Shown here: positions 49,050 to 60,991 of the stretch, piece after piece
How positions within the stretch are numbered: position 1 is the stretch's first letter
Layout: the number at the start of each line of letters is the position of its first letter
NCBI RefSeq assembly: GCF_048564905.1
Contig: NW_027328871.1
Coordinates: 1,302,001 to 1,366,000 of the forward strand
DNA length: 64,000 nucleotides
Direction: 5' to 3'
From: Vicugna pacos
Lineage: Eukaryota > Chordata > Mammalia > Artiodactyla > Camelidae
The notes under the pieces: model-generated
Seen by the model: the letters and a program-made list of their open reading frames with translations, nothing else
The model's database searches: none
What the model was told of the DNA's origin: nothing
Program-made: the position numbers and the translations under genes

Positions 49050-49925
49050 CACACATAAAAATACAATGGGTTATTATTCAGCACCAAATAGAATAAGATT
49101 TTGTCATTTGCAACAAATAGGTAGACCAAGAGTGTAATATGCTAAGTGAAATAAGTCAGAAAGAGAATGACAAGTGCTGAATGATTTTAATCACATTTTG
49201 AATTTTAAATAAATGAAAATAAGAACACAGAAAAGGAGTTATACACATAGAAAGCAATAGGTTGTTCACAAGAAGGAGGGAAATGGGGTGAGGAAAAGAA
49301 AAATTTGAGGAAAATTAAGAGAGAAAATTTTCCAGTTGCAAATTAAATGAATCAGGGACAAGAAATATACTGTATGGTGAATAGTCAAAAACTATGAAAT
49401 ATACTTACATAGCAACATATCGTAACTAGATATATCCTGGTGAACAGTTTGAAATTTATTAAAAATAGCGAACAGTATGTTGTGTAGGAGAAACTTACAC
49501 AGTGTTATAGATTAAAGTACACTTCAAAAACAAACAAAGATACTTATAGAAAAAGAAATTATATTTGTAATTAACAGAGGCAGGGGTTGGAAAAGGAGAA
49601 TTTGACTTTGCACTCAAAAGCTACAAATTTCCAGCCATAAAATAAACGTGTTCTAGGGATGCCAAGTAATAACATGAAAATTAGAATTAATAATGCATTA
49701 TGTTCTATATCAATGTTGTTAAGAGAGTAGACCATAAGGTTTCTCAGCACAACCAAAAGACAAATTGTATTTCTTTAAAATTTTAGCAAAATGAGATAAT
49801 GAATTCTCCCTAAAGTTGATATGATATTTATTTCATGATAGTTATAAATCAAATCACTATCCTGTGCACCTAAACTTACACAATGTTTTATGCCAGTTAT
49901 ATCTCAATAAAAGCGAAAGTGAAAA
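46531..49925 (+). mobile_element. L1 ORF2 and 3' end, 5'-truncated, plus strand (copy B)
   Basis: Paralogue of 12,181-15,630 and slightly better preserved. Positions 47,125-47,388 encode an uninterrupted 87-codon stretch of ORF2 before the RT core (PRNKIPGLERFRDDFCQTF, then EELSPILLSVFQKFREEG). It ends near 49,920 with atatctcaataaaagc. Other frames are broken. Confidence 0.87.
49006..49042 (+). repeat. (TA)n microsatellite with CA flank (copy B)
   Basis: A single TA run of about 37 bp followed by cacacaca, in the L1 3' region. It corresponds to 14,621-14,760. Confidence 0.93.
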
Positions 49926-52900
49926 TGGAAAGTCAATGGTCATTTTTTCCCTTGTCATTTCTCATGATTGTTTTTGCAGCAAGTAAACTTGAGACATGAT
50001 ATACTTAACCAAGCTAAAGATACTAATAAATAAGTGATTATAATAAATTATGCATAAAGATATGAATAAAATTATTGTTTTACCATGCCTAAAAATTTCT
50101 TCATGTTAACAGACCAGTGCTTCTGTAGGCATCAAAATTTCACTCTGTGTATTCATCTGAGATTAGGGAATGGATACAAATTTAAAACTGGCTGCCCTTG
50201 CTGTGAGTGATAAAGTTCACTGTCTCTGACCGATGGTCTCAACTCCCCGACAGCATCTGTAAGAAAAGAACATGTTAGGTTGCTAAAAATCTCAGTATGG
50301 TAAAATCTCAGAACTCTTACAATTCTTAACTGTTTTGCAATGGGAATGCAATACTGACAAGACTTGATTTTGGATAACAATTTGGGGTTTTCTCATGGTT
50401 GCGTAAGGGAATGTGAGGATAATCCCTGAGATCCACAACAAACATTCTTGCTCAAGTGCTGGGCAAGCAAGTGTAAAGATTCTGCAATATTAGGACAGAG
50501 GACTACTTTCAAAATGATGAGTGTGCTCACTCTGTTCCAGGTAGACCAAGGGAAGAAAGATTATTGCAATTGCTTGGTGAACGGGAATAAGTCAGTTGTT
50601 CAGACTATATAAATTAGTCAAAGTGTGTTCAAAGCCAAAATAAGTTGTGTCAACAATGAGAATTAAAAGAAATAAATCAGACATAAGCTTAAATTAAAAA
50701 GGTGATACAGTCCTGTGCTGGGTTCTGGGGACTGGAGAATGTATATGCCTCAATCCCATTCAAGGGTTCAGGGGCTTGGCCGTAGCATCAGCTTGGGATT
50801 CAATGAACATGTAACAATTAGTATACTGGGAGAAATATAATCTACCCCTCCCTGATCGGAAGAAAATCTGGTGGCTCAATGAAACTCTTAATTCACAGAG
50901 ATTCTGCCAGATGCAGAGGAATAATTCACTGATGACTCAACTAAGACAAACTTAGTTACTGCTTAACAATCCATCTTCACACACACACACAGTGGTACAG
51001 AGATCTGTAGTATTTAGTGGGAAGAATTCAGTGGGCAGAACTCAGAGAAAAGTTTTCAAAGCACCAGCCTACTTTTGTAGTTTTGCCAATAGTCTAGATT
51101 TTCCCAGGTAGAAAACTACAGATGGACAAACAAGATTCTTCTTTAGGATTTCTCACTTTGAATGTAAACTGTAACTTTTGACTTATCAGCATAAAACCTT
51201 GTTAAGATGATCACGGTAAGAACCACTGTCTGATAAGAGAGCTGGAAAGTAGCTGAACCAGCCCATCTGAACCCCAGAATGCTAATGTAAGCAACCACAT
51301 AGCCACCATCAGAATTTTGCTGACAATCTTAAAGCTTGATGTTTCTGTTATAGGAAGAACCACTGCTGTGCAGACACAGTTCTCCAGCTGTAAGTGGTCT
51401 CTATCCTTCTCTTGGTAAATGTCATATTGGTGGCATGTTGCTAGAGTTCACCCAGGCCCATTTGCCCTTTCTCCAGGTTATCAAAGGCTTTCTTTACAAC
51501 AGGTGACATGTTTTCAGAACTCAAATCTGCCATTCCAGTCTTATCAGCTGACACTGGCTGCATCATTGTGAGCAGAAGAAGTAGGCTCCTTGACATTGCC
51601 TACAATTGTTCCAGCAATTTAGGGCATTTCCAATTCTGAAAATGCTTCACATTTTATTTTAAATTAGTGGGAAATAGTCAAAGACTTCCATGAATATTTT
51701 ATATTTCCTAATATCAGTATAAATTTGGTATTCTTGCAGTTGGACAAATTTTTAATTCTACCACCCTCACCTCCTTCTAGTCCACACATTGTAGATTGCA
51801 ATTTGGTTACTGAATACGACCACACCAACCAAGGGGCTATTACATTTTATATACATCCTGTGTGAAGGTTAGAAGGGGCACAAGATATGTGGGGTGTATA
51901 AACCTATATTAAATACTTGCAATGGCACTTTCTCTTCTGGACAAATCTCTGATTCTAAGAAGCAAATTAATTGGTAGTCAGTATAGTTATTGGTATGGGG
52001 AAGAGTATCAGCTATTTTGGGATGGGTGGGTGATGAAGAGACAGGAAAATATCCAGCAAATGAGAATGGAATATTTTAGGCCTCTGTAGGCATTAATTAC
52101 GAAGAAAATAATAACTTGTCTCCTGTACCTACCTCCAATTACTGTCTTGAGTGATTAGTCCTTGGGCTATGAAAAGAGCTTGTTTGTGGTGAAGAGTATG
52201 TACCATAATGAAATAGTTTGAAAATCATGAGAGTTCTGTTGTTTCAGGAAAGTAAATTTTGCTTAAAGTCAACAGGTATTTTTCACTCACTAAATACTAA
52301 AATGCATCCTGTGGCATGTGCTGTGCTTACTGTGCTGGTATCCAAGTTAGACAAGGAGAGGTTGAGAGACAGAAAACATCTGGAGGAGGTGATATCTGTG
52401 CTGAGACCGGGATAGTCTAAGTAGGTAAAAGGAGAACAAGCAAAGTCCAAGGATGAGCTGGAGTAAAAGTATTGAGGTTGGAACTAACACTGTTGACAAG
52501 CATTTCCTTTAATGTACCTCCAGATACAGTGAAACATAAAGATATGCTAAGGTAGTCAGTTGCCAGATTTATAAAGAAATGACTAAACTATGTTGAGTTT
52601 GTGGGCTTACATTTGGAAAGGCATTAACTGCCACCCTGAGGATGCAAGTTTGTCTTTGGCTGGAATATAAAAGCAACATAAATTATTGACTAGAAAATGT
52701 AGTGTAGACTCTTGAGTGCAGGAAATGAAAGCACCAATTGGAATGCTTTGAGAACAGCACAAAGAAGACCATAGATAAAATTACTTCTTTAATTCTACCA
52801 CATGCTGTATGTGCCATCTAAGACTACATAATTTGACCTTTTTGATTCCAGGGATGACATAATAGACCACGATCCCTGGGCCGGTTCCAGCATTTATGTA

Positions 52901-53276
52901 CTGTCCAACCTATCCAAACTTAACACATTTCATACTTTCCAGGTTGAACCAGAAACCAATTAGTAATTTTCCCTCTCTCCATGTTTTATTCTTTTTCCAA
53001 ATTTTTCCATTTTTTCTTCCTCCTTACAAGAAATTACTTAAATTTACTCCCATAGTGTTCAATAAAAAGATCATAACAATCAAATATCTACTTTTCTCTT
53101 TTAATGGTATCTTAGCCTCTCATTTAACTCTTTACTATATTTTAAAAAAATAAGGAAAATACAGGTACGCATCTATGTTTATTGTTCAAACAAGAAAATT
53201 GCAGTTATTTGTCAACATATGCCAACATCAATTTCAATATTTGTTATCCTGTATAATCTGGTAGTCCTCTGGTAGA
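49926..53276. other. HSFY 3'-flanking sequence, no recognised gene or repeat (copy B)
   Basis: Paralogue of 15,631-18,975. I recognise no protein or repeat family. One short frame, 52,218-52,415, is shared with 17,915-18,121, but most differences change the residue and the C-termini differ, so it is probably chance. Part may be former HSFY 3' UTR. Confidence 0.6.
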
Positions 53277-54956
53277 TCAGTTGTAATTAGGATGACATTC
53301 ATAAACTGAAGATGTCTGATGAGTTGGCTTTGAAAGAGATGTAGCTGATGTACCAGCTATCACTGGCACTGGAAAGCGTGGGTTGATCCCTGGTTGAAGT
53401 TTAGGAAAACGAATTTCATTGGCAGATATGTTGTGATATCTATTTGGAAAAGTAGAAGGCTCCAACATCAGTCCAAATTAATTGCTCTGTATGGGACAGA
53501 AGATGCTGTACTGAGAAGTACAAGTTGTAGTTGAAATGGAGTTCACCACACGGCCATTTGTTTCAATGTAGCTGCTTTGAGAGTGCCTGTGGACAGTGGT
53601 CAACTGATTTAAAATAACTCGTTGATCCACTGCAATTTTTTCTGATGGTCTAACTGACATTGATGACAGAGGAGAAAAATCACTTCTGATCGGGGTAGTT
53701 GTACCACCAATTATGTGGCTAGTAGAGGGCTTTCTTATTAGAGACATGTTTAAAATTGCAGAAGGTAAAAATGCACTTTCTCTATTAGTGTCAGCCACAA
53801 AAACAGAATTATGATTATCCATATTGCCCCCTGCATTAAAGTGCTTCTTGTTGAAATCTTCAGCAAATGAAGACACCAGAGAAGAATTTTTAATCCCAAC
53901 TCTTCTATTTATTCTCACTAAAAGCTGGGGAAAGCCTCGTTTAAAATTTGGATTATGATAGAAATGCAGCTACAACAAAATGATAAACATTTTAGTAATA
54001 TTTTAAACCATAATACAAGACTACAATAATCCTAACCTATAAAACCTCAGATTCCCAGTTTACTATGCAAAGATAATATCATCAAAATATGAACATTGCT
54101 GACGACATTTTGAAGTTCCTTATTTGGAAACTACACATTTAAATGGTGTACTGATCAAATTTAAGAAGTTAACAATTGCTTTAATGGTGAATGGCACTTT
54201 TTAAAAGCAGCCTTAATACCTTTATTTAGATTTCTGGAAAGACTCATTGTTGCAAGCATAGGTTCTCATCATCTAGACTACTTAAGGCACTGTCCTCATT
54301 TTTTAGAAAAAATAAATTATTTTAGTCTTAGTAGATTTATAAAATTTTGAAAATCTAGCTTTACATTTATATTACCATTGACTGATGTGCAAAATAAAAT
54401 TTTATATGTAAGTTACCAAGTGGTAACTAAAATTTCTGAATACCTTTCTTAAAACAGAGACTTCTTTTTCTTCTGTCAGAAAGTCAGATAGACAAGCAGA
54501 CCTTTGAAAATTCTGCCACACTTTCCTAAACCCATGAAGGTTAAGCTGACTAAGTAAACTTTCCATTCTTCCAGTTTCAAATATTCTGAAAGGGGCCTAT
54601 CTTTCCAAATCTTCCTTCTTAAAGACATCTTCATCAATCACTATGAAAGATTCATTATCATCCCAACAGATGGATTTCAATTGGTCACTCCCAGCCATTT
54701 TCCAGAGATTTCTTGGAAATGTCAGAGAACGAAAATCATTATATTCACCTGGTTCAGAAACACAATGTGTGTAACATGGTGTTTTTATCAAGGATTCTTC
54801 AGACAAAGTCTGAAAAGCATTTTCTTCAATCATAGACCTCACGTCCAAGTCCTCAGAGAATGTTTGATCACACAATAGAGATCTACCGGAGTTTCCTAAA
54901 CCAGTTGGTCCGTCTTTATGAGACACATCTTGAATTTTTGAAGAAATATGTGCCAT
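53277..54956 (-). pseudogene. HSFY: HSFY, copy B: full-length two-exon gene with two in-frame stops
   Basis: Exon 1 is 54,956-54,444 (171 codons), starting MAHISSKIQDVS, close to human HSFY. The HSF DNA-binding domain begins near residue 76 (FPRNLWKMAGSDQLKSICWD, then VIDEDVFKKEDLER) and continues past a stop with APFRIFETG and LLSQLNLHGFRKVWQNFQRS. Exon 2 is 53,969-53,277 (230 codons plus stop), starting LHFYHNPNFKRGFPQLL and ending CHPNYN. The 474-bp intron has a GT donor (after AAG) and an AG acceptor. Total length is 401 codons, the length I recall for human HSFY, with no net frame change. Two in-frame stops break it: TAG at codon 120 (54,597-54,599; AAG in copy A) and TAA at codon 335 (53,478-53,480; TAT in copy A). 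The first falls inside the DNA-binding domain, so a working protein is unlikely. A sequencing error is possible but would have to occur twice. Y linkage is inferred from the family. Confidence 0.93.
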
Positions 54957-56489
54957 TTCAAATAACTTTTTCTACAGCTACTTTTCTAATCTGCATGATT
55001 TTGAGCACTGCAGCTTCAAATGGTGTTTTTGCAGTCCTGCACAGATAAACTGCTAGGCCTACACAATGGTTCTCAACTTGAGTAGCTGTGACATCACAAA
55101 ACGACTGGTCTCCCAGCAACTCAAGTGTAACTTCCAGTCAGTGATTATTTCTCATTCATCCAGTTAAAATGAAATATATAGTACATTTATTTTTACAGTG
55201 TGATCTCCAAAAATTTTCCCAACAAAATCTTTTAAAATAATTTAATTTTGGGGTCTATGAAATTAAACCAATCTCCATTCTTTTGTACAGAAATTTATAC
55301 CACATGGTTGAACAGAGTATAAATAATGAACAAAAAATATAAAATAAATTTAAAGTTTTGGAATTTAAAGTTAAATTTGTGTAAAACCTGTACAGAATAT
55401 GTATACCTATTTCAATATCATTTGTAATTAAAGTGAAACATAATTTGATTTGGAAATGGAAGTAAGTATTTTTCTGTGTACTTTATAATAAGTAGCTCTA
55501 TATTCAGAACATGAGCAGAATAAATATCAGTTTATTTGTTTTGTATATAAATAAATGGTAAATAATTAGATAAAAATAATGAATCAAATGTAAGAAATCC
55601 CAAGGGGCGGAAATTTTGTTTCAAATTGTAATTCAGTTCTATAAGTAAAACAAATGTAATTTTATATTCTACTCTAAAATTACAAAAGAGAAAATCTTAT
55701 TGTATATTTACAAATATGTATTTTTGCTATTCTTTCACTCAAAGGGTTTTCAGTCCCTAGAAGGAATAAATTTTCTTGTCATCTTTATAATCCATACTCT
55801 TGTGGCTTTTGTTTAGTATTCCAAAATGATGTTCATAAATACACTTATGCACAAGATCCAGGGTTCAATAAGCAGTGCCTCCATTAAGGGGCAAACAAAC
55901 AAACAATCAACAAACTAAGAAATAACTTTATATGTGTGTTGGGGTGGAAAAGACCAGGTAATGCATTTTAGGAAGTAATATGTATCTCAGTCCTGAAACA
56001 GTTTATTTTGTCAGTAAAATACGGCATTTTAAGGCAAGTGTTTTGTTCACTAATTGTAAATAATAGTTACGTTGTGTATCAGTAAACCGTAGAAGATCCA
56101 GTTCTACCAAAAGTTATATTCTTTATTTAGAAATAAATTCCATTAAACATAAGCCAAATTCAAAATGAGGGAAAAAAATTTTAAATAAATAAATGTACAC
56201 TCAATTTACAATGTAAATTTTTCTTTCATTATGTGTACATTCCATTCTAACTAAACATTAGCAACCAGAATTAATTGCATATTATAAGTACTGTAAACTA
56301 TAGTTTAGCTGGGTTTAGTCCTAATTCATAAATATTACTTATCAAATGCAAATCAATATATGTGATACAATCCCTTAAAAAGCAGAGAATTCAAAAACAA
56401 CTTTCTCAAAATAGTAGGAAAATTATTCACAGATCTGATCTTTACTTTTTTATAAAAATATTCTTAACAAATTCACTTTAAATAGAATG
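54957..56489. other. HSFY 5'-flanking sequence, no recognised feature (copy B)
   Basis: Paralogue of 20,653-22,179, lying upstream of the HSFY start. AT-rich, with no repeat or promoter element that I can name. Confidence 0.55.
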
Positions 56490-57020
56490 TTACTAAACAT
56501 AATAAAAGCCATATATGAAAAATCCATGACTAACATCAACTTCAATGTTAACATACAGGAAGGTTTTTCCCTGGTCGGTCCATTAATAAGAAAATGTAGC
56601 TCATTCTCACAAGTACTAAATTACACTACTTGAAGTCCTAGCCAGAACAACTAGTCAAGAAAAATTATAAAAGGCATTCAACTTGTAAAAAAGCAGTAAA
56701 ATTTTTACAGATGACATAATTAGGCATAGACAGAAAACCATAGACTCCTCCAGTGGCTGTTTCAAATAATGAACAAACTTAGTATACTGGCAGAATACAA
56801 AATCAATATGCAAATATCTGTTGCATTTTTATATAGTAAGAACAAATTATCAGAAAGTGATATTAGGAAAAATATTGTGTGTATATATATACCACAAGGA
56901 ATAAACTAGGAATACATTTGCTAAGTGAAATAAAAGGACTAAATATAGACCTATAAATTGCAGGTGCAAGAAATATAAGTAAACAAAATAAATAGAAAGA
57001 TATTCGCTGCTTATGGATTG
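56490..57020 (+). mobile_element. L1 ORF2 reverse-transcriptase fragment, plus strand (copy B)
   Basis: Paralogue of 22,180-22,730, with the same RT landmarks (acatacaggaaggtttttcc; cagatgacataattagg). It is followed by the inverted L1 piece. Frames are broken. Confidence 0.75.
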
Positions 57021-57034
57021 TATACAATTTGAGG

Positions 57035-57612
57035 AACTATTCTAATCTATCATTTACATGTTCAGTCTCCCCTGCATTACTTATTGAATAGATGTCTATT
57101 CTTCATTTTATACTCTTGCTTCCCTTTTCATGGGTTAATTGATCATAGGTGTGAGGGATTATATCTGGTTGCTCTATCCTCTTCTATTGATTGGTGTCTG
57201 TTTTTGAGCCAGTATCATGTTATTTAAATTACTAAAACTTTGTTGGACTGTTTAACATCAGAGAACTAGTCACTATTAGATTTCATACACTTTTTCAAGA
57301 TTATCTTGGCAACTCATGATCTATGTGGTTACATATAAATTTTGAAATTATCTGTTCTATTTAATGGAAAAATCTCATGGGTACTTTTACATGAATCACA
57401 CTAAATTAGATTGCTTTGTGTAGTATGGTTCTTTCAACCACATTGTTTCACATCATTAACATAAGAGATCTTTTCATTTCTTTGGATCAGTTTTAATTTC
57501 CTTCATCAATATTTTCTATTTTTTAACGTATATATTTTCCCCTTACTTCTTAAATTCATTTTTATATATTCTATTCATATATATATATAATTATATATAT
57601 TATATTTGGAAA
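57035..57612 (-). mobile_element. L1 ORF2 fragment, minus strand (copy B)
   Basis: Paralogue of 22,735-23,290, reading as the reverse complement of late ORF2 (gatcataggtgtgagggatt; gattggtgtctgtttttgag). It ends in a TA-rich run near 57,600. Confidence 0.72.
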
Positions 57613-60384
57613 CACATTTCTTACACAAATACAACAGGCAGAAGGCAGTGGCAAGACGTATTCAAAATCCTGAATGAAAGGAACCTGTAATCTAAGATAA
57701 TTTATCAAGCAAGGATATCCTTTAGATTAGAAGGAGAGATAAATAACTTCCACAAAAGCAAATACTAAAAGAATTTAGCAACAACAAAAAAATAATGTAA
57801 TATTTACTCTGAAACAAAAAGCAGGATGCTGTGGAAAGGAGAAAGGCATAATTAGACTGGCAATATCTACAATGTATTACAATAGAATAAACATGATGTT
57901 GTAAAACAGGACATCAAAATTTTTATGGGTCAGAGAGTGAAACAGAACAATACAGAGAATTTTCTTCTTGTTTCTGTTCTCTATAGGAGGGGTTAGAATT
58001 TCTATTCCTATCAGTTAAAATAAAAAGATATAGTAATATGTCAATATACATACAAAACAGAGTAACCATAATTCAAAATCTTACAATGAAGTCACAAAGC
58101 CAAAAAGAAACCAAGATAATAACAGAAAACTTATCAAGCCACAAAAAGAAAAAGAAATGAACAAAAAGGAAATATCAAATCAACTGGGAAATGAAGTTCA
58201 AAATGTAAATAAACACCAGTCTATCAATAATTATCACAATTATTAATGGACTTAGCACTTCAATCAAAAGATATATATTGTCAGATGGGATAATATAACA
58301 CACTCTACATTATGATGCAGAGAAGAGACTCACTTTAGTAAAAGGAACACAGATTAATTGAAATTCAGAAGATGGGAAAGTATATTCCATGCAAAGGGAC
58401 ATGACAAGAAAGCAGGACTAGCAGTACTGACTTCACACAAAATAGACTTTACAACAAAGGCCGCAGAGAAAGATAGACAAGGACATGACACAATGATTAA
58501 AGGAGCAATAAAATATGAAGTTATTAAACTCATTAAGATATATGCACTCAAAATAGGAGCACCTAAATACATAAACAAATACTAATAGATAAAAGGGAGA
58601 AATGGATAGGAACACAATCACAGTCGGAGAATATAACTCCCCATTACCATCAATAGACTTGTCTTTCAGACAGAAAATTAATAAGGAAACCAAGATACAA
58701 AAATATATGATAAAATAATTGGAGTTCGTTGATATTTTCAAAACAGAACTCCTCCCCAAAAAGAATATATATTCTTTTCCAGTTCAGATGGAATATTTTC
58801 TAGGAAAGATTATGTACACAGGCACAGAAGAAGCTTCAACAAATTTAAGAAGATAAAAGTTATTTCAAGCAACTATTCTGAGTATAATAGCATGAAACTA
58901 GAAATCCTTCACAGATAAAAAGGGAGAAAAAATTACAGCATATAAATTAAACACCATGGTACTATAACAAGTCGGGGAGATGAAGAAGTAAAAGAAGAAA
59001 TTAAAAAATATCTTGAGAAATATGTCAAAACACTACACAAAGTCTATGGAATACAGTAAAAGAATGCTTAAGAAGGAAGTTCATAGTGACAAGGCCCTCC
59101 TCAATGTAGAAAATCAATTTCAAATAAATGATCTAACATTCTATGTAAACTAATCATGAAAAGAAGAGCAAAGAAAACCAAAAGTCAGCAGAAAGAGAGA
59201 AATTAGAAAGATCAAAGAAGAAAGAATTGAAATACACATTAAAAAAAGAAAAAATCAATCAAACTATTTTTTGAAATAGTAAACATCATTGACAAAACTC
59301 TGATCAGTCTCAACAACAAGAAAATGGAGAGAACACAAATAACATAAGAAATGAAAATGGAGAAACTAAAAAGAGCAAAACAATTTTGCATAGTATCATA
59401 ACTGAATACCATCAACAACTGTATGGAAACAAAGTGGATAACAAGGAAGAAATGGACAAGATTTTGGAAACATTCAGCCCAACAGTATTACGTCAAGAGC
59501 AAATTAAACATTTGAAGATACAGATTACGAGAAATGGAATAGAAGTATTAAAAAAATAAAAAAATTCTGCAAACAAAAATTCAGACCCAAATAGCTTCAT
59601 TGGGGAATTTGACCAAACATACAAAGAAAAATCCATACCAGTCCTCCTCAAACTCATCCAAAAGATTGATATGGAGAGAGTACACCCAACCTCACACCGT
59701 GAGGCCATCAACCTGATACCAAAACCAGACAAAGACACTACCCCAAGAGAAACCTACAGGCCAATATCATTGATAAACATAGATGTAAATTCCCTTAAGA
59801 TAGTATTAACAAACAGAATCCAACAACATGTAAAAAAGATCATACACCATGGTCAAGTTAGGTTCATCCCAGGAACACAAGGGTGGTTAAACTTATGCAA
59901 ATCAATCAATAAATTGTGATAAACCATATCAATAACAGAGAGGACAAAAAACCACATGATCACCTCAGTAGATGCAGAGAAAGCATTTGATAAAAATTAA
60001 CACCTATTTGCAATAAAATTCTTATCACAGTGTGCATAGAAGGACCATATCTCAACATAATGAAAGCTATTTATGACAAACATATAGCCAGCAAAATACT
60101 CAATGGTGAAAAACTGAAACACTTCTCACAAAAACCTGAGACAAGACAAAGTTGCCCATTCTCACAATTTCAATTCAATATAGTCTTGAAATTCCTAGTC
60201 ACAGCAATCAGGCTAGGAACAGAAATAAAAGGATACAGACTGGAAAAGAAGAGGTAAAGTTGTCATGATAGGCAGACATGACACCATATGGAGAAAACTG
60301 TAAAAGCTTCACAAAAAAAACTTAGGCTAAAAATGGAACTGGGCAAGGTACTCAGAGTAATGTACAAAAAACCAATTGCATTTC

Positions 60385-60991
60385 TGCGGGGGGCCACTCA
60401 TGACCTGAGGGCTGCCGAGCACAGAAACTGGGCCTAAACTCCCAGAGTGCGGGGCGTCAGGCTCTCAGGTGCCATTGAGTTATTAAGAACAGGGGCTTCT
60501 GGAAAGAGAGATACAAGTCACACAAGTTAGTGATCTTAGTAACAATCACCTGAGTTACCAATACACAAGTCACGATGTTAGCCTAGAGGAACAATAACCG
60601 TAATTAATGATGTTGGCTCTTGGGGAACGGTTAGTCTTGATTGATGAGAACTATAAACAATAATGGTGCATGTAACAATACACAAGTTAGTGATTTTAGT
60701 ACACATTGTTAATAGATCATAAAAACAATACCGTTGCCTACGATACCGTTGCCTATGGTTAATAGATCATAAAAACAATACCGTTGCCTATGATACCGTT
60801 GCCTATGGGTTAAAAGCATATAAATTAACTGCTGGAAATAAACTCGAGGTCCACTCTTGACCTAGCATCTTGCGGGCTAGAGTGAGACCCTCTCAGCCCC
60901 ACCTTTTAGTCTTGTCTTTAGTCTTGTCTTTCTTTTCTCAGTCCTGCAGCACAGGTTTCTGGACCTGATCGATTGTCGGCTGGCTCCGACA
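60385..60991 (+). mobile_element. Solo LTR, class II (betaretrovirus-like) endogenous retrovirus
   Basis: A 607-bp block, clearly more GC-rich than its L1 surroundings, bounded by TG...CA ends (TGCGGGGGGCC at the start, CTCCGACA at the end). A perfect 6-bp direct repeat, catttc, flanks it (60,379-60,384 and 60,992-60,997). A 6-bp target duplication and a TGCGGGG start fit class II (ERVK/betaretrovirus-like) LTRs. Plausible parts are a TATA-like box near 60,817-60,826 and a polyadenylation signal at 60,837-60,842, giving U3, R and U5 in order on the plus strand. No viral genes remain, so it is a solo LTR left by recombination. Perfect flanks suggest it is younger than the L1s around it. Confidence 0.9.
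60708..60807 (+). repeat. Tandem 50-bp duplication inside the LTR U3 region
   Basis: A unit beginning gttaatagatcataaaaac and running through two ataccgttgcctayg motifs occurs twice with a 50-bp period (starts at 60,708 and 60,758), nearly identical. Duplicated enhancer blocks in U3 are common in retroviral LTRs. Confidence 0.88.
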
